Shown here: positions 16,767-25,522 of the stretch, one piece after another
Layout of the letters: every line of letters starts with the position of its first letter
How positions within the stretch are numbered: the stretch's first letter is position 1
From: Deltaproteobacteria bacterium
GTDB lineage: Bacteria; Myxococcota_A; UBA796; CAJQPC01
Length of the DNA: 64,000 nt
NCBI GenBank assembly: GCA_016717595.1
Contig: JADKFE010000010.1
Location: 79,574 to 143,573 of the forward strand
Direction of reading: 5' to 3'
The notes under the pieces: generated by a model
Seen by the model: the letters and a program-made list of their open reading frames with translations, nothing else
The model's database searches: none
What the model was told of the DNA's origin: nothing
Made by a program: the position numbers and the translations under genes

Positions 16767-17690
16767 ATGTTCCCCGACCTGCTGACGCTCCAGACCCCCT
16801 TCGGTGAGCAAGCCCTGCACACCTACGGGCTGCTCCTCATCTTCGGCTTCTTCGCGGCCACGCTCGTGACCGGCGCGCGCATGAGGCAGGTCGGCATGAA
16901 CAGCGACCGCCTCGTGCCGCTGATGCTCATCGCGATCCCCTCGTCGATCTTGGGCGCGCGGCTCTTACACTTCTTGGGATCAACGGATCGTGCCGACTTC
17001 TTGGCCGCCCCGTGGATCCTGTTCGACCTCACCCAAGGCGGCATGGCGTTTCTGGGCGGGGCCATCGGCGGGGTGATCTCGGGCAGCCTCTACGCCAAAC
17101 GCGCGGGGCTCAACGTGTGGAAGATGGCGGACGTCGGCGCGCCGTCGATCATGCTCGGCCTGTCCATCGGGCGCCTGGGCTGCTTCGCCGCGGGCTGCTG
17201 TCACGGCACGGCCTGCCCGGCGCCTGTGGAGGGCATGATCACCGGCGACCTCTTCCCCGGCGGCCAGCTCGTCAACGTCGAGGGTTTCCCCTGGGTGGCG
17301 ATGGTGTTCAACAAGGGCGTCGGCGTCGGCAGCATCATCGGCGCGCCGGTCTACCCCACCCAGCTCTGGGAGTCTCTGGGCGCGCTCACGCTGTTCGGCG
17401 TGTTGAGCCTCATGTGGCGGTACGCCCGGCGTTTTGACGGGCAGATCCTCGCCGCCACGATGATCCTCTACCCGCCGATGCGCTACACCATCGAGACCTT
17501 CCGCGGGGATGAGCTGCGCGGCACAAACCTCCTGGGCATGTTCTCGACCTCCCAGCTCACGGGCCTCATCGTGCTCACGATCTCGTTCGGGCTCATCGCC
17601 TGGCGCTGGCCGAAGGGCCTCGCGCCGGAGACGCCGCTCACGACGAGCGACCTCGACCCCGACCTTGACCCCGAGCTGCTGAAGCGGTGA
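16767..17690 (+). CDS. lgt: Prolipoprotein diacylglyceryl transferase
   Basis: The 307-aa membrane enzyme transfers diacylglycerol from phosphatidylglycerol to the lipobox Cys of prolipoproteins. HTYGLLLIFGFF near the N-terminus, the GRLGCFAAGCCHG block (a Cys-rich variant of the Lgt signature GRxGNFxN), YPTQLWES and the YTIETFRGDE region fit the family. About seven transmembrane helices are predicted. The ATG at 16767 is the first fitting start. Many lipoproteins in this window would be clients. Its 3' end overlaps the convergent glycosyltransferase gene by about 50 bp. Confidence 0.88.
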   Translation: MFPDLLTLQTPFGEQALHTYGLLLIFGFFAATLVTGARMRQVGMNSDRLVPLMLIAIPSSILGARLLHFLGSTDRADFLAAPWILFDLTQGGMAFLGGAIGGVISGSLYAKRAGLNVWKMADVGAPSIMLGLSIGRLGCFAAGCCHGTACPAPVEGMITGDLFPGGQLVNVEGFPWVAMVFNKGVGVGSIIGAPVYPTQLWESLGALTLFGVLSLMWRYARRFDGQILAATMILYPPMRYTIETFRGDELRGTNLLGMFSTSQLTGLIVLTISFGLIAWRWPKGLAPETPLTTSDLDPDLDPELLKR

Positions 17691-18651
17691 GCTGGGCGGC
17701 TCGAAACTGACCGAGCAGCTCCGCGAGCTGGTTGACCGCCTCACCGGGGCCCCCGCGCAGCGCCGGGCCGACCACGCCGGGCAAGGCGGCGATCAAGGCC
17801 GCGGCGTCGGGCACGAGCGGGGCCTCACCAAGCATGATGTGCTGGGCGTGGATGTCGCGGGTGCGGCGATACAGCTCACCCGGGCGCCGAGGGTGGGCGT
17901 GAATGACCACGGCGCCGGGCACATAGCCGATGCGGCGACCTTGGCGCCAGAGCAGATCCTCGGCGATCGGCGCGTCAGGGAGCGGGTGGTTGAGCAGGGT
18001 GTCTCGGCGGGCCAAGGCGAAGACGTGGTCGAGGCGCTGGCTGAGGTGGGGCTCACGACCGCTCGGGGTCCAGGCGGCGAGGCGGTCTCGGGTGACGGCG
18101 TCGCTCGTCGGCCACGGCACCTGACGGCCATAGACCGCGTCGTAGCCCCCGGCCTCTAGGGCCTCCACCAGACAGCGCACCACGCCGCGCCCCCGGGGCA
18201 AGGCGTCGTCTACGGTGAACAGGATGTAGTCGCCCTTGGCCAGCTCCACGCCGCGCTGGCGGGTGGCGCCGTGGCCGCGCCAGTCCAAGGCGTAGACTCG
18301 ATCGCCGTCTACGATGCCGCTGCAGCGGCCGTTCTGGAGCACGACCACCTCCATCTGCACGTCTTGGGCGCGCAGGGCGGCGAGGCCCAGGGGGGTGCCG
18401 CGGTTGGTGGGGATCACCGCGCTCACCCGAATCGGCGGCGCCTCGGGGCGGGCCGCCGGGGGCAGGTAGCTGCGCAGCGCGTCTTGGAGCGAAGGGGAGC
18501 GCGCCGAGGCCGCGTCAAACCAGGGGGCGACCTGCTCCGCGCGCAGCTCTCGGGGAAGCTCACCGTCGAGCTGAAGGCCCAGAGGTTCACCCCGGCGTAA
18601 GGCCTCCTCGATCTCGCGGCGCTCGCGGGGGCCTAAGCCGGTGATGTTCAT
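17638..18651 (-). CDS. GT2-family glycosyltransferase
   Basis: The 337-aa protein has a GT-A fold with IRVSAVIPTNRG at about residues 74-85, an LFTVDDALPRG segment supplying the DxD-like metal site, and EDLLWRQGRRIG typical of the acceptor part. A 70-residue N-terminal helical extension is present. The start overlaps the stop of the rmlB-like gene by 4 bp, so it is the third gene of an rmlC-like, rmlB-like, glycosyltransferase operon. It would use a nucleotide sugar made there. The substrate is unknown. Confidence 0.8.
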   Translation of the reverse strand: MNITGLGPRERREIEEALRRGEPLGLQLDGELPRELRAEQVAPWFDAASARSPSLQDALRSYLPPAARPEAPPIRVSAVIPTNRGTPLGLAALRAQDVQMEVVVLQNGRCSGIVDGDRVYALDWRGHGATRQRGVELAKGDYILFTVDDALPRGRGVVRCLVEALEAGGYDAVYGRQVPWPTSDAVTRDRLAAWTPSGREPHLSQRLDHVFALARRDTLLNHPLPDAPIAEDLLWRQGRRIGYVPGAVVIHAHPRRPGELYRRTRDIHAQHIMLGEAPLVPDAAALIAALPGVVGPALRGGPGEAVNQLAELLGQFRAAQLTASAARGQGRGRGRSS

Positions 18652-19592
18652 TCCAGCGCGACCCGGCGAGGGTCTTCTTGGGCCCAGGAGAGCGTGGCGG
18701 CGAGGCCGTCGTGAAGGTTCACCTTGGGCGCCCAGGCCAAGGCGGCGCGGGTGGCGTCGTCGTTCAGGGCGTAGCGGCGATCTTGGCCGGGGCGCTCGGG
18801 CAGATAGGCCAAGGATCCGCCGCCGCAGAGATCCACGATCTGGGCGGCGAGCTGGGTGTTGGTGCGCTCGTTGCCCCCGGCGAAGTGGTGGACCTCCCCG
18901 GGCTGCCCCCGGCGCAAGAGCGCGACGATCCCCGCGGCGAAGTCATCGACGTGCAGCCAGTCACGCCGGGCCAGGCCGTCGCCGTGCAGCGTCAGCGGCT
19001 CACCGGCCAGGCCGAGGCGAATCCAGGTGGGGACGGCCTTCTCGCCGTGCTGCCGAGGCCCGTAGTTGTTGGTGCAGCGCACGACGGACACCGGATGGCC
19101 CCGGGTGTGGCGGATCGCGTGGACCAAGGCCTCGGCGGCGGCCTTCGTGGCGGCGTAGAGGTTGCCCGGCCGCAGCGGCGCGTCGGGCCCGAAGCGGCCC
19201 TCGGGCGGGGCCTCCCCGAAGACCTCGTCCGTGCTGAGGTGAACGGCGTGGGGCACGCCCTCGGCGGCGGCGGCCTCCAACACCACCCGCGCGCCCTCGA
19301 TGTTGGTGCGTAAAAACGGCGCCGGGTTCACCAACGAGCGGGCGACGTGGGACTCCGCGGCGGCGTGCACCACGGCGTCTTGGCCCACCATGAGCCGCTT
19401 CACCAGGGCCTCATCGCAGACGTCGCCGACCACGAGCGCGGCGTCGACGCCGTCGAGGTGAGACCGGCGCCCGGCGTAGGTGAGCAGGTCGAGGACCGTG
19501 ACCGTCCAGCCGTCCACCACCAGCGCCCGGGCCAAGGCCGAGCCGATAAAGCCCGCGCCCCCGGTGAGCAGGATGCGCCCCGGCCCCGCCAC
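18648..19592 (-). CDS. dTDP-glucose 4,6-dehydratase-like SDR protein
   Basis: The 314-aa protein is an extended short-chain dehydrogenase. GGAGFIG at 11-17 binds NAD, STDEVFG at 120-126 matches RmlB, and the catalytic pair is Y146 and K150 (YAATK). TNNYGPRQH and LHGDGLARRDWLHVDD complete the sugar-nucleotide dehydratase pattern. RmlB converts dTDP-glucose to the 4-keto-6-deoxy sugar used for rhamnose and related deoxysugars. It starts two bases after the rmlC-like stop. rmlA and rmlD are absent here, so the final sugar may not be rhamnose. Confidence 0.85.
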   Translation of the reverse strand: MAGPGRILLTGGAGFIGSALARALVVDGWTVTVLDLLTYAGRRSHLDGVDAALVVGDVCDEALVKRLMVGQDAVVHAAAESHVARSLVNPAPFLRTNIEGARVVLEAAAAEGVPHAVHLSTDEVFGEAPPEGRFGPDAPLRPGNLYAATKAAAEALVHAIRHTRGHPVSVVRCTNNYGPRQHGEKAVPTWIRLGLAGEPLTLHGDGLARRDWLHVDDFAAGIVALLRRGQPGEVHHFAGGNERTNTQLAAQIVDLCGGGSLAYLPERPGQDRRYALNDDATRAALAWAPKVNLHDGLAATLSWAQEDPRRVALE

Positions 19593-19594
19593 GC

Positions 19595-20056
19595 TCAGCT
19601 GTCCCGCCGCGACCAGTCGAAGGACAACACGCCGTGGGCTGGCGCGCGCTCCTCGTCAGGACGCTCCCGATCGTAGGGGGCGGAGACGACGTTGACCACC
19701 AGGGCCTCTTCTTCGCCGATGTTCTTGAGGCCGTGCCAGATGCCCGGCGGGAACATCACGAGGTTGAAGCTGCGGTCTCCCAAGATGAACGACATCTGGT
19801 GGCCGTAGGTGGGCGAATCGGCGCGGTCGTCGATGAGGCCCAGCATCACCCGGCCCTTGAGGCAAGACATGCGGTCCCACTGCTGGCTGTGGCGGTGCCA
19901 CGCCTTCACGACGCCGGGGTAGAGCGTGGTGACGTAGACCTGGCCGATGGGCGCGGCCATCAACGCCGGGTCGTCGGCCCGCACAAGCTCCGCCAAGGAG
20001 CCGCGCTGGTCGTTGTGCCAGGTCAGGGGCCTACACAGCACGCCTTGAATCGACAT
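19595..20056 (-). CDS. dTDP-sugar 3,5-epimerase-like cupin (RmlC family)
   Basis: From the ATG at 20056 the product is 153 aa, shorter than typical RmlC (about 180). YVTTLYPGVVKAWHRHSQQ, FNLVMFPPGIWHGLKN and NVVSAPYDRERPDEE follow RmlC-like cupins, including the metal-free His-rich pocket. Short RmlC-like cupins also serve as 3,4-ketoisomerases (FdtA type) or only as epimerases. It is the first gene of the sugar operon, and a 69-bp divergent promoter region separates it from the gene at 20126. Confidence 0.8.
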   Translation of the reverse strand: MSIQGVLCRPLTWHNDQRGSLAELVRADDPALMAAPIGQVYVTTLYPGVVKAWHRHSQQWDRMSCLKGRVMLGLIDDRADSPTYGHQMSFILGDRSFNLVMFPPGIWHGLKNIGEEEALVVNVVSAPYDRERPDEERAPAHGVLSFDWSRRDS

Positions 20057-20125
20057 GGCCGCGTTTGTAACCCAGAAGACCCCTCTTCGCTCGGATCCGA
20101 ACGCTGCGTGAGTTAGGGAGCGAAC

Positions 20126-20863
20126 ATGGGTATGCTCCTCGCCTCTCTCGGCGCCGTCGCCTTCGCCGCGCCGACCCCGACGCTCACCGACGCGGGTCGG
20201 GCGCTCCCCGACCGGAGGCCCGCCCTGGTCGTCGTCACGCCGGGGGTGAGCCCCGCCGCCTATGACGTGTGGGTGGCCGCCATCGAGGACGCTGGCCTCG
20301 ACGCCTGGATCGTCACGTTTCCGGGGGTGACCTGGACGGTCGACACCGCCGTCGCTGGCGTTGAGGAGGCCTTCACAGCCGTCGCCAAAGGCCGCGAGGC
20401 GCCCGTGGTCGCCGCCCATGGGTACGCCGGGGTGCTCGTGCTCCTCGCGCCGATTGAGCCCGCGGCCTTGGCCCTCGTGGGCACCCCGCTCGGCCCTCAG
20501 CCCGTCGTGGTGCTCACCCAGCCGCCCCCAGGAGACGCCACTCTGGGCCTCCCCTGGGCGCCAGAGCTCCTCGGGCCCCTGGCCGTAGAGCCCACCTCGG
20601 GTGAGCTGGGCCGGGCGTATGCCGCTTGGGCGGTGAGCATCCCCGACTACGCGCCTCCGCGCTGTCGAAGCCTCGTCGTCGCCTCTGGGATCGACCCCGT
20701 CGCGCCGCCTGAAGTGGTGCGTCTGCCGTCTCAGAGCTGGCCCGACCGGCGCTGGATGCGTGTGGGCATGCTCGGCCTGGATCCCAAGGAGCTGCCCCAC
20801 GGTGAGCTGCTCTCGGATGCGGCGCTCGCCGCGGAGATCGCCGCGTTCTTGAGGGCGCCGTGA
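20126..20863 (+). CDS. Exported alpha/beta-hydrolase-like protein lacking a clear nucleophile
   Basis: The 245-aa protein has a short signal peptide (LLASLGAVAFAAP). ALVVVTPGVSPAAYDVW, VVAAHGYAGVLVLL and a final PHGELLSDAALAAEIAAFL follow the alpha/beta-hydrolase layout. The nucleophile elbow, normally GxSxG, reads AHGYAG with Gly where Ser should be, so catalysis is doubtful. It overlaps the start of the next, apparently intact, hydrolase gene by 4 bp. It may be a non-catalytic paralogue or partner of that enzyme. Confidence 0.6.
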   Translation: MGMLLASLGAVAFAAPTPTLTDAGRALPDRRPALVVVTPGVSPAAYDVWVAAIEDAGLDAWIVTFPGVTWTVDTAVAGVEEAFTAVAKGREAPVVAAHGYAGVLVLLAPIEPAALALVGTPLGPQPVVVLTQPPPGDATLGLPWAPELLGPLAVEPTSGELGRAYAAWAVSIPDYAPPRCRSLVVASGIDPVAPPEVVRLPSQSWPDRRWMRVGMLGLDPKELPHGELLSDAALAAEIAAFLRAP

Positions 20864-21927
20864 GCCCCCGGCGCTGGGCGGTGCTCGCCGTCTTGGCGTA
20901 TGGCGGCGGCGCCGCGATGTCCGAGGCCGAGCCCCAGCCCCCGCCAGGCGCGGAGTCTTGCCCCAGCGCCGAGCGCCACCTCGTGCAGACCGACGACGGC
21001 GCGACCATCGCCCTGCACCACCACCCCGGCGACGGCCCCCCCGTGCTCATCGTGCACGGCATCTCGTCCAACCACCGCTGCTGGGACTTGAGCCCCGAGC
21101 GCAGCGTGGCCACGGCGCTCGTCGCCGCGGGCTTCGACCCCTGGCTGCTCGACCTTCGTGGCCACGGCGACGCGCTCACCGACGCCCAAGGTCGGCGCCA
21201 GTGGGGCGGCTGGACGATGGACGACTACGGCCAGCACGACGTGCCCGCCGCCGTCGCCTACGTGCTCGCCCAGACGGGAGAAGACAAGATCGGCTACGTC
21301 GGCCACAGCCTCGGCGGCATGATCGGCGCGGTCTACGCGAGCACCGTGCCCGGCGCTCAAGACAAGCTCTACGCCCTGATCGCCGTGGGCAGCCCCCTGG
21401 ACTTCTCCGACCCCGACCCGCTCGTGAGCGGCGCCTTGGGCCTCGCCCGCTGGTCGCTGCCCGTGGTGCCCACAGACCAGCTCGCGAAGATTCAGGCGGC
21501 GATGGGCCTTCGCTCAAACCCGATCAACGCGCTCGTGGACGCCGCCTTGCTCAACGACGTCGCGCCAGAGCTCCGCCCGATGATGTACCGGGCGATCTCA
21601 AGCCCGATGACCGGCGGAGAGCTTCGGCAGCTCGGCGCGGCGGCGCAAGAGGGCGGCTTCGTCGACGCCCAGGGCCTCATCGACTACCGCGGCCCCCTGG
21701 CCCAAGTGACGGTTCCAACCCTGGTGATCGCCGGGCGGGCCGACCAGATCGCCCCCGTAGACCGGGTGATGGCGTTCTACACCGCCGTCGGGGCGAAGGA
21801 GCGCCGCCTGGTGATCGCCGGGCGGGCCACGGGCTTCGCGGTAGATTATGGCCACCTCGACCTCACGCTGGGCGACCACGCGGCGACCGAGATCTTCCCC
21901 CTGATCGCCGAGTGGTTACGCCGATGA
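20860..21927 (+). CDS. Alpha/beta hydrolase
   Basis: The 355-aa protein starts at a GTG overlapping the preceding stop. It has an N-terminal hydrophobic signal (AVLAVLAYGGGAAM), then VLIVHGISSNHRCWD (oxyanion hole), LLDLRGHG and the nucleophile elbow GHSLGG with S150. The acid is in AGRADQIAP, and the His in VDYGHLDLTLGDHA. The triad therefore looks complete. A periplasmic or extracellular esterase/lipase is likely. The downstream gene starts at an ATGA overlap, so these genes are translationally coupled. Confidence 0.82.
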   Translation: MSPRRWAVLAVLAYGGGAAMSEAEPQPPPGAESCPSAERHLVQTDDGATIALHHHPGDGPPVLIVHGISSNHRCWDLSPERSVATALVAAGFDPWLLDLRGHGDALTDAQGRRQWGGWTMDDYGQHDVPAAVAYVLAQTGEDKIGYVGHSLGGMIGAVYASTVPGAQDKLYALIAVGSPLDFSDPDPLVSGALGLARWSLPVVPTDQLAKIQAAMGLRSNPINALVDAALLNDVAPELRPMMYRAISSPMTGGELRQLGAAAQEGGFVDAQGLIDYRGPLAQVTVPTLVIAGRADQIAPVDRVMAFYTAVGAKERRLVIAGRATGFAVDYGHLDLTLGDHAATEIFPLIAEWLRR

Positions 21928-22379
21928 CCAGCCCGCCCCGCGTGCTCAAGCTCCAGAACGGCGTCGCCGTGCTCCACGCCGAGGCCACGGCGCTCATCGG
22001 CTGCAGCGACGGCCTGATGACCGAGTGGATCTCCCGGGGCCTGCCCCGCCGAGGCCCCGATCTGGTGCTCTTCCCCGACACCAGCCCTCTCTTGGTGGCC
22101 GGGCTCTTCGCCGTGCTCGCCCAGGCCCAGCGCGCCGGCCGCAAGACGCCGATGCGGGTGGTGAGCGCCATGGACGACGAGGTGGCCCCGGCGCTCGTCG
22201 CCGCGTGGCTTCAGGCCGAACGAGACGGCTTCCCGGTGGAGCTTGAGGGCGAGCTCCCCGGCGCGACGGTGAGCGTCGGCCCCTTCGAGGTGCGCGCCGT
22301 GCCCGCCGTGGGGGGCATCGGCTTTGAGCTGACCGTCGGCGGGGAGTCCCACAGCTTCCGGCCCAGCCGTGGCCGCTGA
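21924..22379 (+). CDS. Degenerate metallo-beta-lactamase-fold-like protein
   Basis: The 151-aa protein begins at an ATG overlapping the previous stop. VLFPDTSPLLVAGLFAVL followed by RAGRKTPMRVVSAM aligns in order with the HxHxDH...GLP and following strand of RNase Z-type metallo-beta-lactamases, but the metal ligands are missing. If so, it is a catalytically dead MBL-fold protein or a fragment. The assignment is tentative. Coupling to a hydrolase and a flavoprotein suggests they share a substrate or structure. Confidence 0.35.
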   Translation: MTSPPRVLKLQNGVAVLHAEATALIGCSDGLMTEWISRGLPRRGPDLVLFPDTSPLLVAGLFAVLAQAQRAGRKTPMRVVSAMDDEVAPALVAAWLQAERDGFPVELEGELPGATVSVGPFEVRAVPAVGGIGFELTVGGESHSFRPSRGR

Positions 22380-23643
22380 TCCCCGCCGCCCCGACGTGCT
22401 CATCGTCGGCGCCGGGACGGCCGGGGCGGCGGCGGCCTTGTTCTGCGCGCGGCGTGGGCTCTCGGTGCTGTGCCTCGATCGCCGCCCCCTGGACGAGGCC
22501 GGCGCCCGCTGGGTGAACGGCGTGCCCCGCTGGGTGTTCGGCGCCGTGGGCCTCGCCCCGCCCCTGCCCCCTGAAGAGCGCAGCCGCGGCGTGCCGTTTC
22601 GTATGGTCGCCGGGTGGGACGGCCCCCAGGTGGTGCTCGCGGAGCACGATCTGCTGGAGGTCGACATGCGGGCCCTGGTGCGTCGGCTCCAGGCCGAGGC
22701 CCAGGCCGCTGGCGCCACCCTCTTGGGCGAGACCCCGGTGGAGTCGTGGGACGGCGAGACGGCGAGAACCCCCGCCGGAGACCTCATCCCCAAGGTCATC
22801 GTCGACGCCAGCGGCTTAGGCGGCACGATCTGGCCCCTCGCCGCCCCCCGGGAGACGCTCTGCGCCGCCGCCGCTGAAGAGCGCGCGCTGCTCGACCCCC
22901 AGGCGGCAAAACACTTCTTTGAGTCCCGCGGCGCCGCGCTGGGCGACACCTTGTCGTTCACCGGGGTCGCCGGGGGCTACTCCATCGTGAACGTGCGGGC
23001 CGCCGACGGCCACGTCACCCTGCTCACCGGCTCGATCCCCGCCCAAGGCCACAAGCCCGGCGTGGTGTTGCTCAACGAGTTTGTGGCGAGCCAGCCCTGG
23101 ATCGGCGAGCGCCTCTACGGCGGCGCCCGGGCCGTGCCCCTCGATCTCCCCGCCGCCGTCGTGGGTGAGGCCAACCGCGCCCGCCTGGGCGACGCCGCCG
23201 GGCAGGTGTTCTCCAGCCACGGCTCCGGCATCGCCCAGGGCCTGCTCGCGGCGCACCTGCTCGCCGAGTGCCTGGCCTCGGGCGGCGGGGTGGAGGCCTA
23301 CAACCTACGTTTTCAGCGTGGGTCCGCCGGGGCCTTGGCCGCCCAGGTCATCTTCCGCCGCTTCTCGATGTCGTTGACCCCCGAGGAGACAAAGACGCTC
23401 TTCGCCGCCGCCGTGGTGCGCCCCGCCGTGGCGAAGCTCGTGTTGACCCAGCGCCCGCCGTGGCAGGCGCCGTTCGCGCTGCTCGCCGGGATGCCCGGCC
23501 TCGCCCGGGCGCCAGGGCTCGCGGCGCGGCTGGTGCCCGCGCTGGCGAGGATGGGCGCGGTGGAGGCGCTGCACCGGGTGTATCCGAGCGATCCGGGGAA
23601 GGTGGCGGGGTGGGAGGAGAGGAGGAGGAAGGTTGTTGGCTGA
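22369..23643 (+). CDS. FAD-dependent oxidoreductase (geranylgeranyl-reductase/halogenase-like)
   Basis: The 424-aa protein starts with GTG eleven bases before the end of the upstream gene. VLIVGAGTAGAAAALFCARRG is a classic FAD-binding Rossmann motif (about residues 10-30), VIVDASGLGG is the central flavin-contact block, and GDAAGQVFSSHGSGIAQGL matches the group-2 GD motif of p-hydroxybenzoate-hydroxylase-fold reductases. The C-terminal 100 residues are helical. The substrate is unknown; a hydrophobic or lipid substrate would fit the neighbouring hydrolases. The coding end is close to the convergent glycosyltransferase gene. Confidence 0.8.
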   Translation: MAADPRRPDVLIVGAGTAGAAAALFCARRGLSVLCLDRRPLDEAGARWVNGVPRWVFGAVGLAPPLPPEERSRGVPFRMVAGWDGPQVVLAEHDLLEVDMRALVRRLQAEAQAAGATLLGETPVESWDGETARTPAGDLIPKVIVDASGLGGTIWPLAAPRETLCAAAAEERALLDPQAAKHFFESRGAALGDTLSFTGVAGGYSIVNVRAADGHVTLLTGSIPAQGHKPGVVLLNEFVASQPWIGERLYGGARAVPLDLPAAVVGEANRARLGDAAGQVFSSHGSGIAQGLLAAHLLAECLASGGGVEAYNLRFQRGSAGALAAQVIFRRFSMSLTPEETKTLFAAAVVRPAVAKLVLTQRPPWQAPFALLAGMPGLARAPGLAARLVPALARMGAVEALHRVYPSDPGKVAGWEERRRKVVG

Positions 23644-23678
23644 CGGGGCCGCAATAACGGGCCGGCCTCCCCCCGCGA

Positions 23679-24338
23679 TCAATACCCCCGCCGAATCGTC
23701 CTCACACACCCCAGCCCATACCGAATCGACCGCCACAGCGAGATCGACTGCACGCTGGCGTCATACCGAGCCCGCGCCGGGCGCTCGGCGAACCGAAAGC
23801 CCGCCACGGCGAGGCGCACCAAGACCTGCTGGTCAAAGACGTAGTCGTCGCTGAGCTGCTCCAGCGGCAACGCGCGCAGCGCCTCCGCCCGAAACGCCCG
23901 CGCCCCGGTGTGCAGCTCCGTCGCCTGGATGCCCAGCCGCCGCCGCGCATACGCCGTGAGCGCGCGGTTGCCCAGGCGCCGCCAAGACGGGATCACCGCG
24001 CCGCCGTCCGCCGCCAGAAACCGTGAGCCCAAGGCCACGTCCGCGTCGTCCAAGGCGTCCAAGAGCGCCAACACGTCGCCCACGTCGTACTGGCCGTCGC
24101 CATGAACCAGGGCGATGCGGGTGGCCCCCGCCGCCAAGGCCGCCTGATAGCCCGTGCGCTGGGCCGCCCCGTAGCCGCGGTTCTTGTTGTGGCGCAAGAG
24201 CGTCACCCCGGCGGGCGCGGTGAGCGGCGGCTCGCTGCCGTCGTCCACGACGAAGGTGGGCAGGCCCGGCGGCAAGGCCGCGAGCACGGCGGGCAAGGTG
24301 GCGTGTACGTTGAGCCCGACGATCACGGCGGCCCTCAT
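23679..24338 (-). CDS. GT2-family glycosyltransferase (dolichol-phosphate-mannose-synthase-like)
   Basis: From the ATG at 24338, four bases inside the upstream gene's end, the product is 219 aa. TFVVDDGSEPPL, RHNKNRGYGAAQRTGY and LVHGDGQYDVGD (the DxD equivalent) are standard GT2 motifs, and ALGSRFLAADGG fits Dpm1-like enzymes. No transmembrane helix is present. The 24-residue upstream extension is rejected because the ATGA overlap gives a coupled start at the family N-terminus. With the next gene upstream it forms a two-gene glycosylation operon. Confidence 0.82.
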   Translation of the reverse strand: MRAAVIVGLNVHATLPAVLAALPPGLPTFVVDDGSEPPLTAPAGVTLLRHNKNRGYGAAQRTGYQAALAAGATRIALVHGDGQYDVGDVLALLDALDDADVALGSRFLAADGGAVIPSWRRLGNRALTAYARRRLGIQATELHTGARAFRAEALRALPLEQLSDDYVFDQQVLVRLAVAGFRFAERPARARYDASVQSISLWRSIRYGLGCVRTIRRGY

Positions 24339-25327
24339 CGCAGCACGTCCCGCAGCCGAACCCGGTGCTTGAGCAGGTGGCCCCACATCGCCCACTCGCC
24401 GAGCGCCCAATGATCGGCGTCGGCCCTTCGTTTTGCCAAGGCGTCTGGCGCCGCGGCGACCCCGGCGACGAGGCCACGCAAGGCCGCCCGTTTGGCCCCG
24501 GACTCCACCCGCGCGCTCCAGCCGCGCCCCGAGGCCGAGGCCGCCGCCAGGCCGCCCAGACGCAGGGCTGTCCAGGCGGGCATCGTGAGCACGGCGCTCA
24601 TCGGCAACGACCGGATCGCCGCCCGCACCCGGTTTCGCTCGACGAGGAAGACCTTGCGTGGGGTGTAGCGCCCGTAGGTGGCGCCGAGGTCGTGAACGAT
24701 GCGGGCCTCGGGCACATAGACCAGGGGGAAGCCCCGGCGGCGGGCGCGCAGAGAGAGGTCTACGTCCTCGCCGAAGGCCTCCAGATCCTCATCAAACGGC
24801 CCGATGGCGTCGAGCACGTCGCGGTGAACCAAGAGCGCCGCGCCCGAGCACGCGCCGACCTCGCCGGGGAGGTCGTAGGCCGGGCTGTCGTGGTCTTCGC
24901 GGCCCCGCGCCCAGTTGAAGCCGTCGGGGAAGAGGCCGTGGCCGGTGTTGTCCAGGCGCCCGCTGCCGTCGCTGAGCAGGATTCGTGGCTGGTAGAGCCC
25001 GGGGCGGGCGGCGGCGGCGGCGCGCAGGGCGTCGATAAAACCCGGCAAGGGCGCCGTGTCGTCGTTGAGCAGGAGGATCAGCGCCCTCGCGCAGGCCGCG
25101 AGGCCCAGATTCGCCGCCTTGGCGAAGCCGACGTTCTCGCCCAGGTGCAGCACCTCCGCGCCAAACGCCGCGCAGGCGGAGAGATCCGCGGCGCCGGGGA
25201 CGTTGCTCACCGCGACGTGCAGCGTGTCCAAGGGCCCGAGCTGGGGGCGCAGCGCGGCGAGGCCCCGCGCCAAGAGCGCGCCGCCGCGGTGGGTGATGAT
25301 GAGGGCGGAGAGCGGCGTCTGGGGCAT
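24335..25327 (-). CDS. GT2-family glycosyltransferase (rhamnosyltransferase-like)
   Basis: From the ATG at 25327 the product is 330 aa. LSALIITHRGGA at the N-terminus, NVGFAKAANLGL, ILLLNDDTAPLPGF (DxD-like) and GPFDEDLEAFGEDVDLSLR are characteristic of GT2 transferases related to WbbL-like rhamnosyltransferases. The C-terminal 80 residues are basic and amphipathic, possibly membrane-associated. A large upstream in-frame extension through the poly-G region is composition-driven and rejected. It is coupled to the downstream transferase. Confidence 0.82.
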   Translation of the reverse strand: MPQTPLSALIITHRGGALLARGLAALRPQLGPLDTLHVAVSNVPGAADLSACAAFGAEVLHLGENVGFAKAANLGLAACARALILLLNDDTAPLPGFIDALRAAAAARPGLYQPRILLSDGSGRLDNTGHGLFPDGFNWARGREDHDSPAYDLPGEVGACSGAALLVHRDVLDAIGPFDEDLEAFGEDVDLSLRARRRGFPLVYVPEARIVHDLGATYGRYTPRKVFLVERNRVRAAIRSLPMSAVLTMPAWTALRLGGLAAASASGRGWSARVESGAKRAALRGLVAGVAAAPDALAKRRADADHWALGEWAMWGHLLKHRVRLRDVLR

Positions 25328-25406
25328 GGCTGCGCGGGGTCGGGGGCTGCGGAGAGTATGCCACGGGCGGAGCATCCGCGGTCGCGCGGCGCGCCTCCCT
25401 TCGCCC

Positions 25407-25483
25407 GGGGGGGGGGGGGGGGGGGGCGGGGGCGTCGCGGCCCGCGGGGGGGCGGGGGGGGGGGGGGGGCGGGGGGGGCGGGG
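25407..25483. repeat. Poly-G/C low-complexity tract
   Basis: The plus strand shows G-runs of 20 (25407-25426), 7 (25446-25452), 16 (25454-25469), 8 (25471-25478) and 4 (25480-25483), with single C interruptions between the last four. The lengths are likely to be inaccurate in any read set. Physically the plus strand could form stacked G-quadruplexes. It lies in the 195-bp region between the divergent glycosyltransferase gene (start 25327) and GT39-like gene (start 25523), where it could affect expression of both. Confidence 0.85.
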
Positions 25484-25522
25484 CCCGGGACCATGAGGCC
25501 CGCGGCGGAATAGAGCGTCGGG

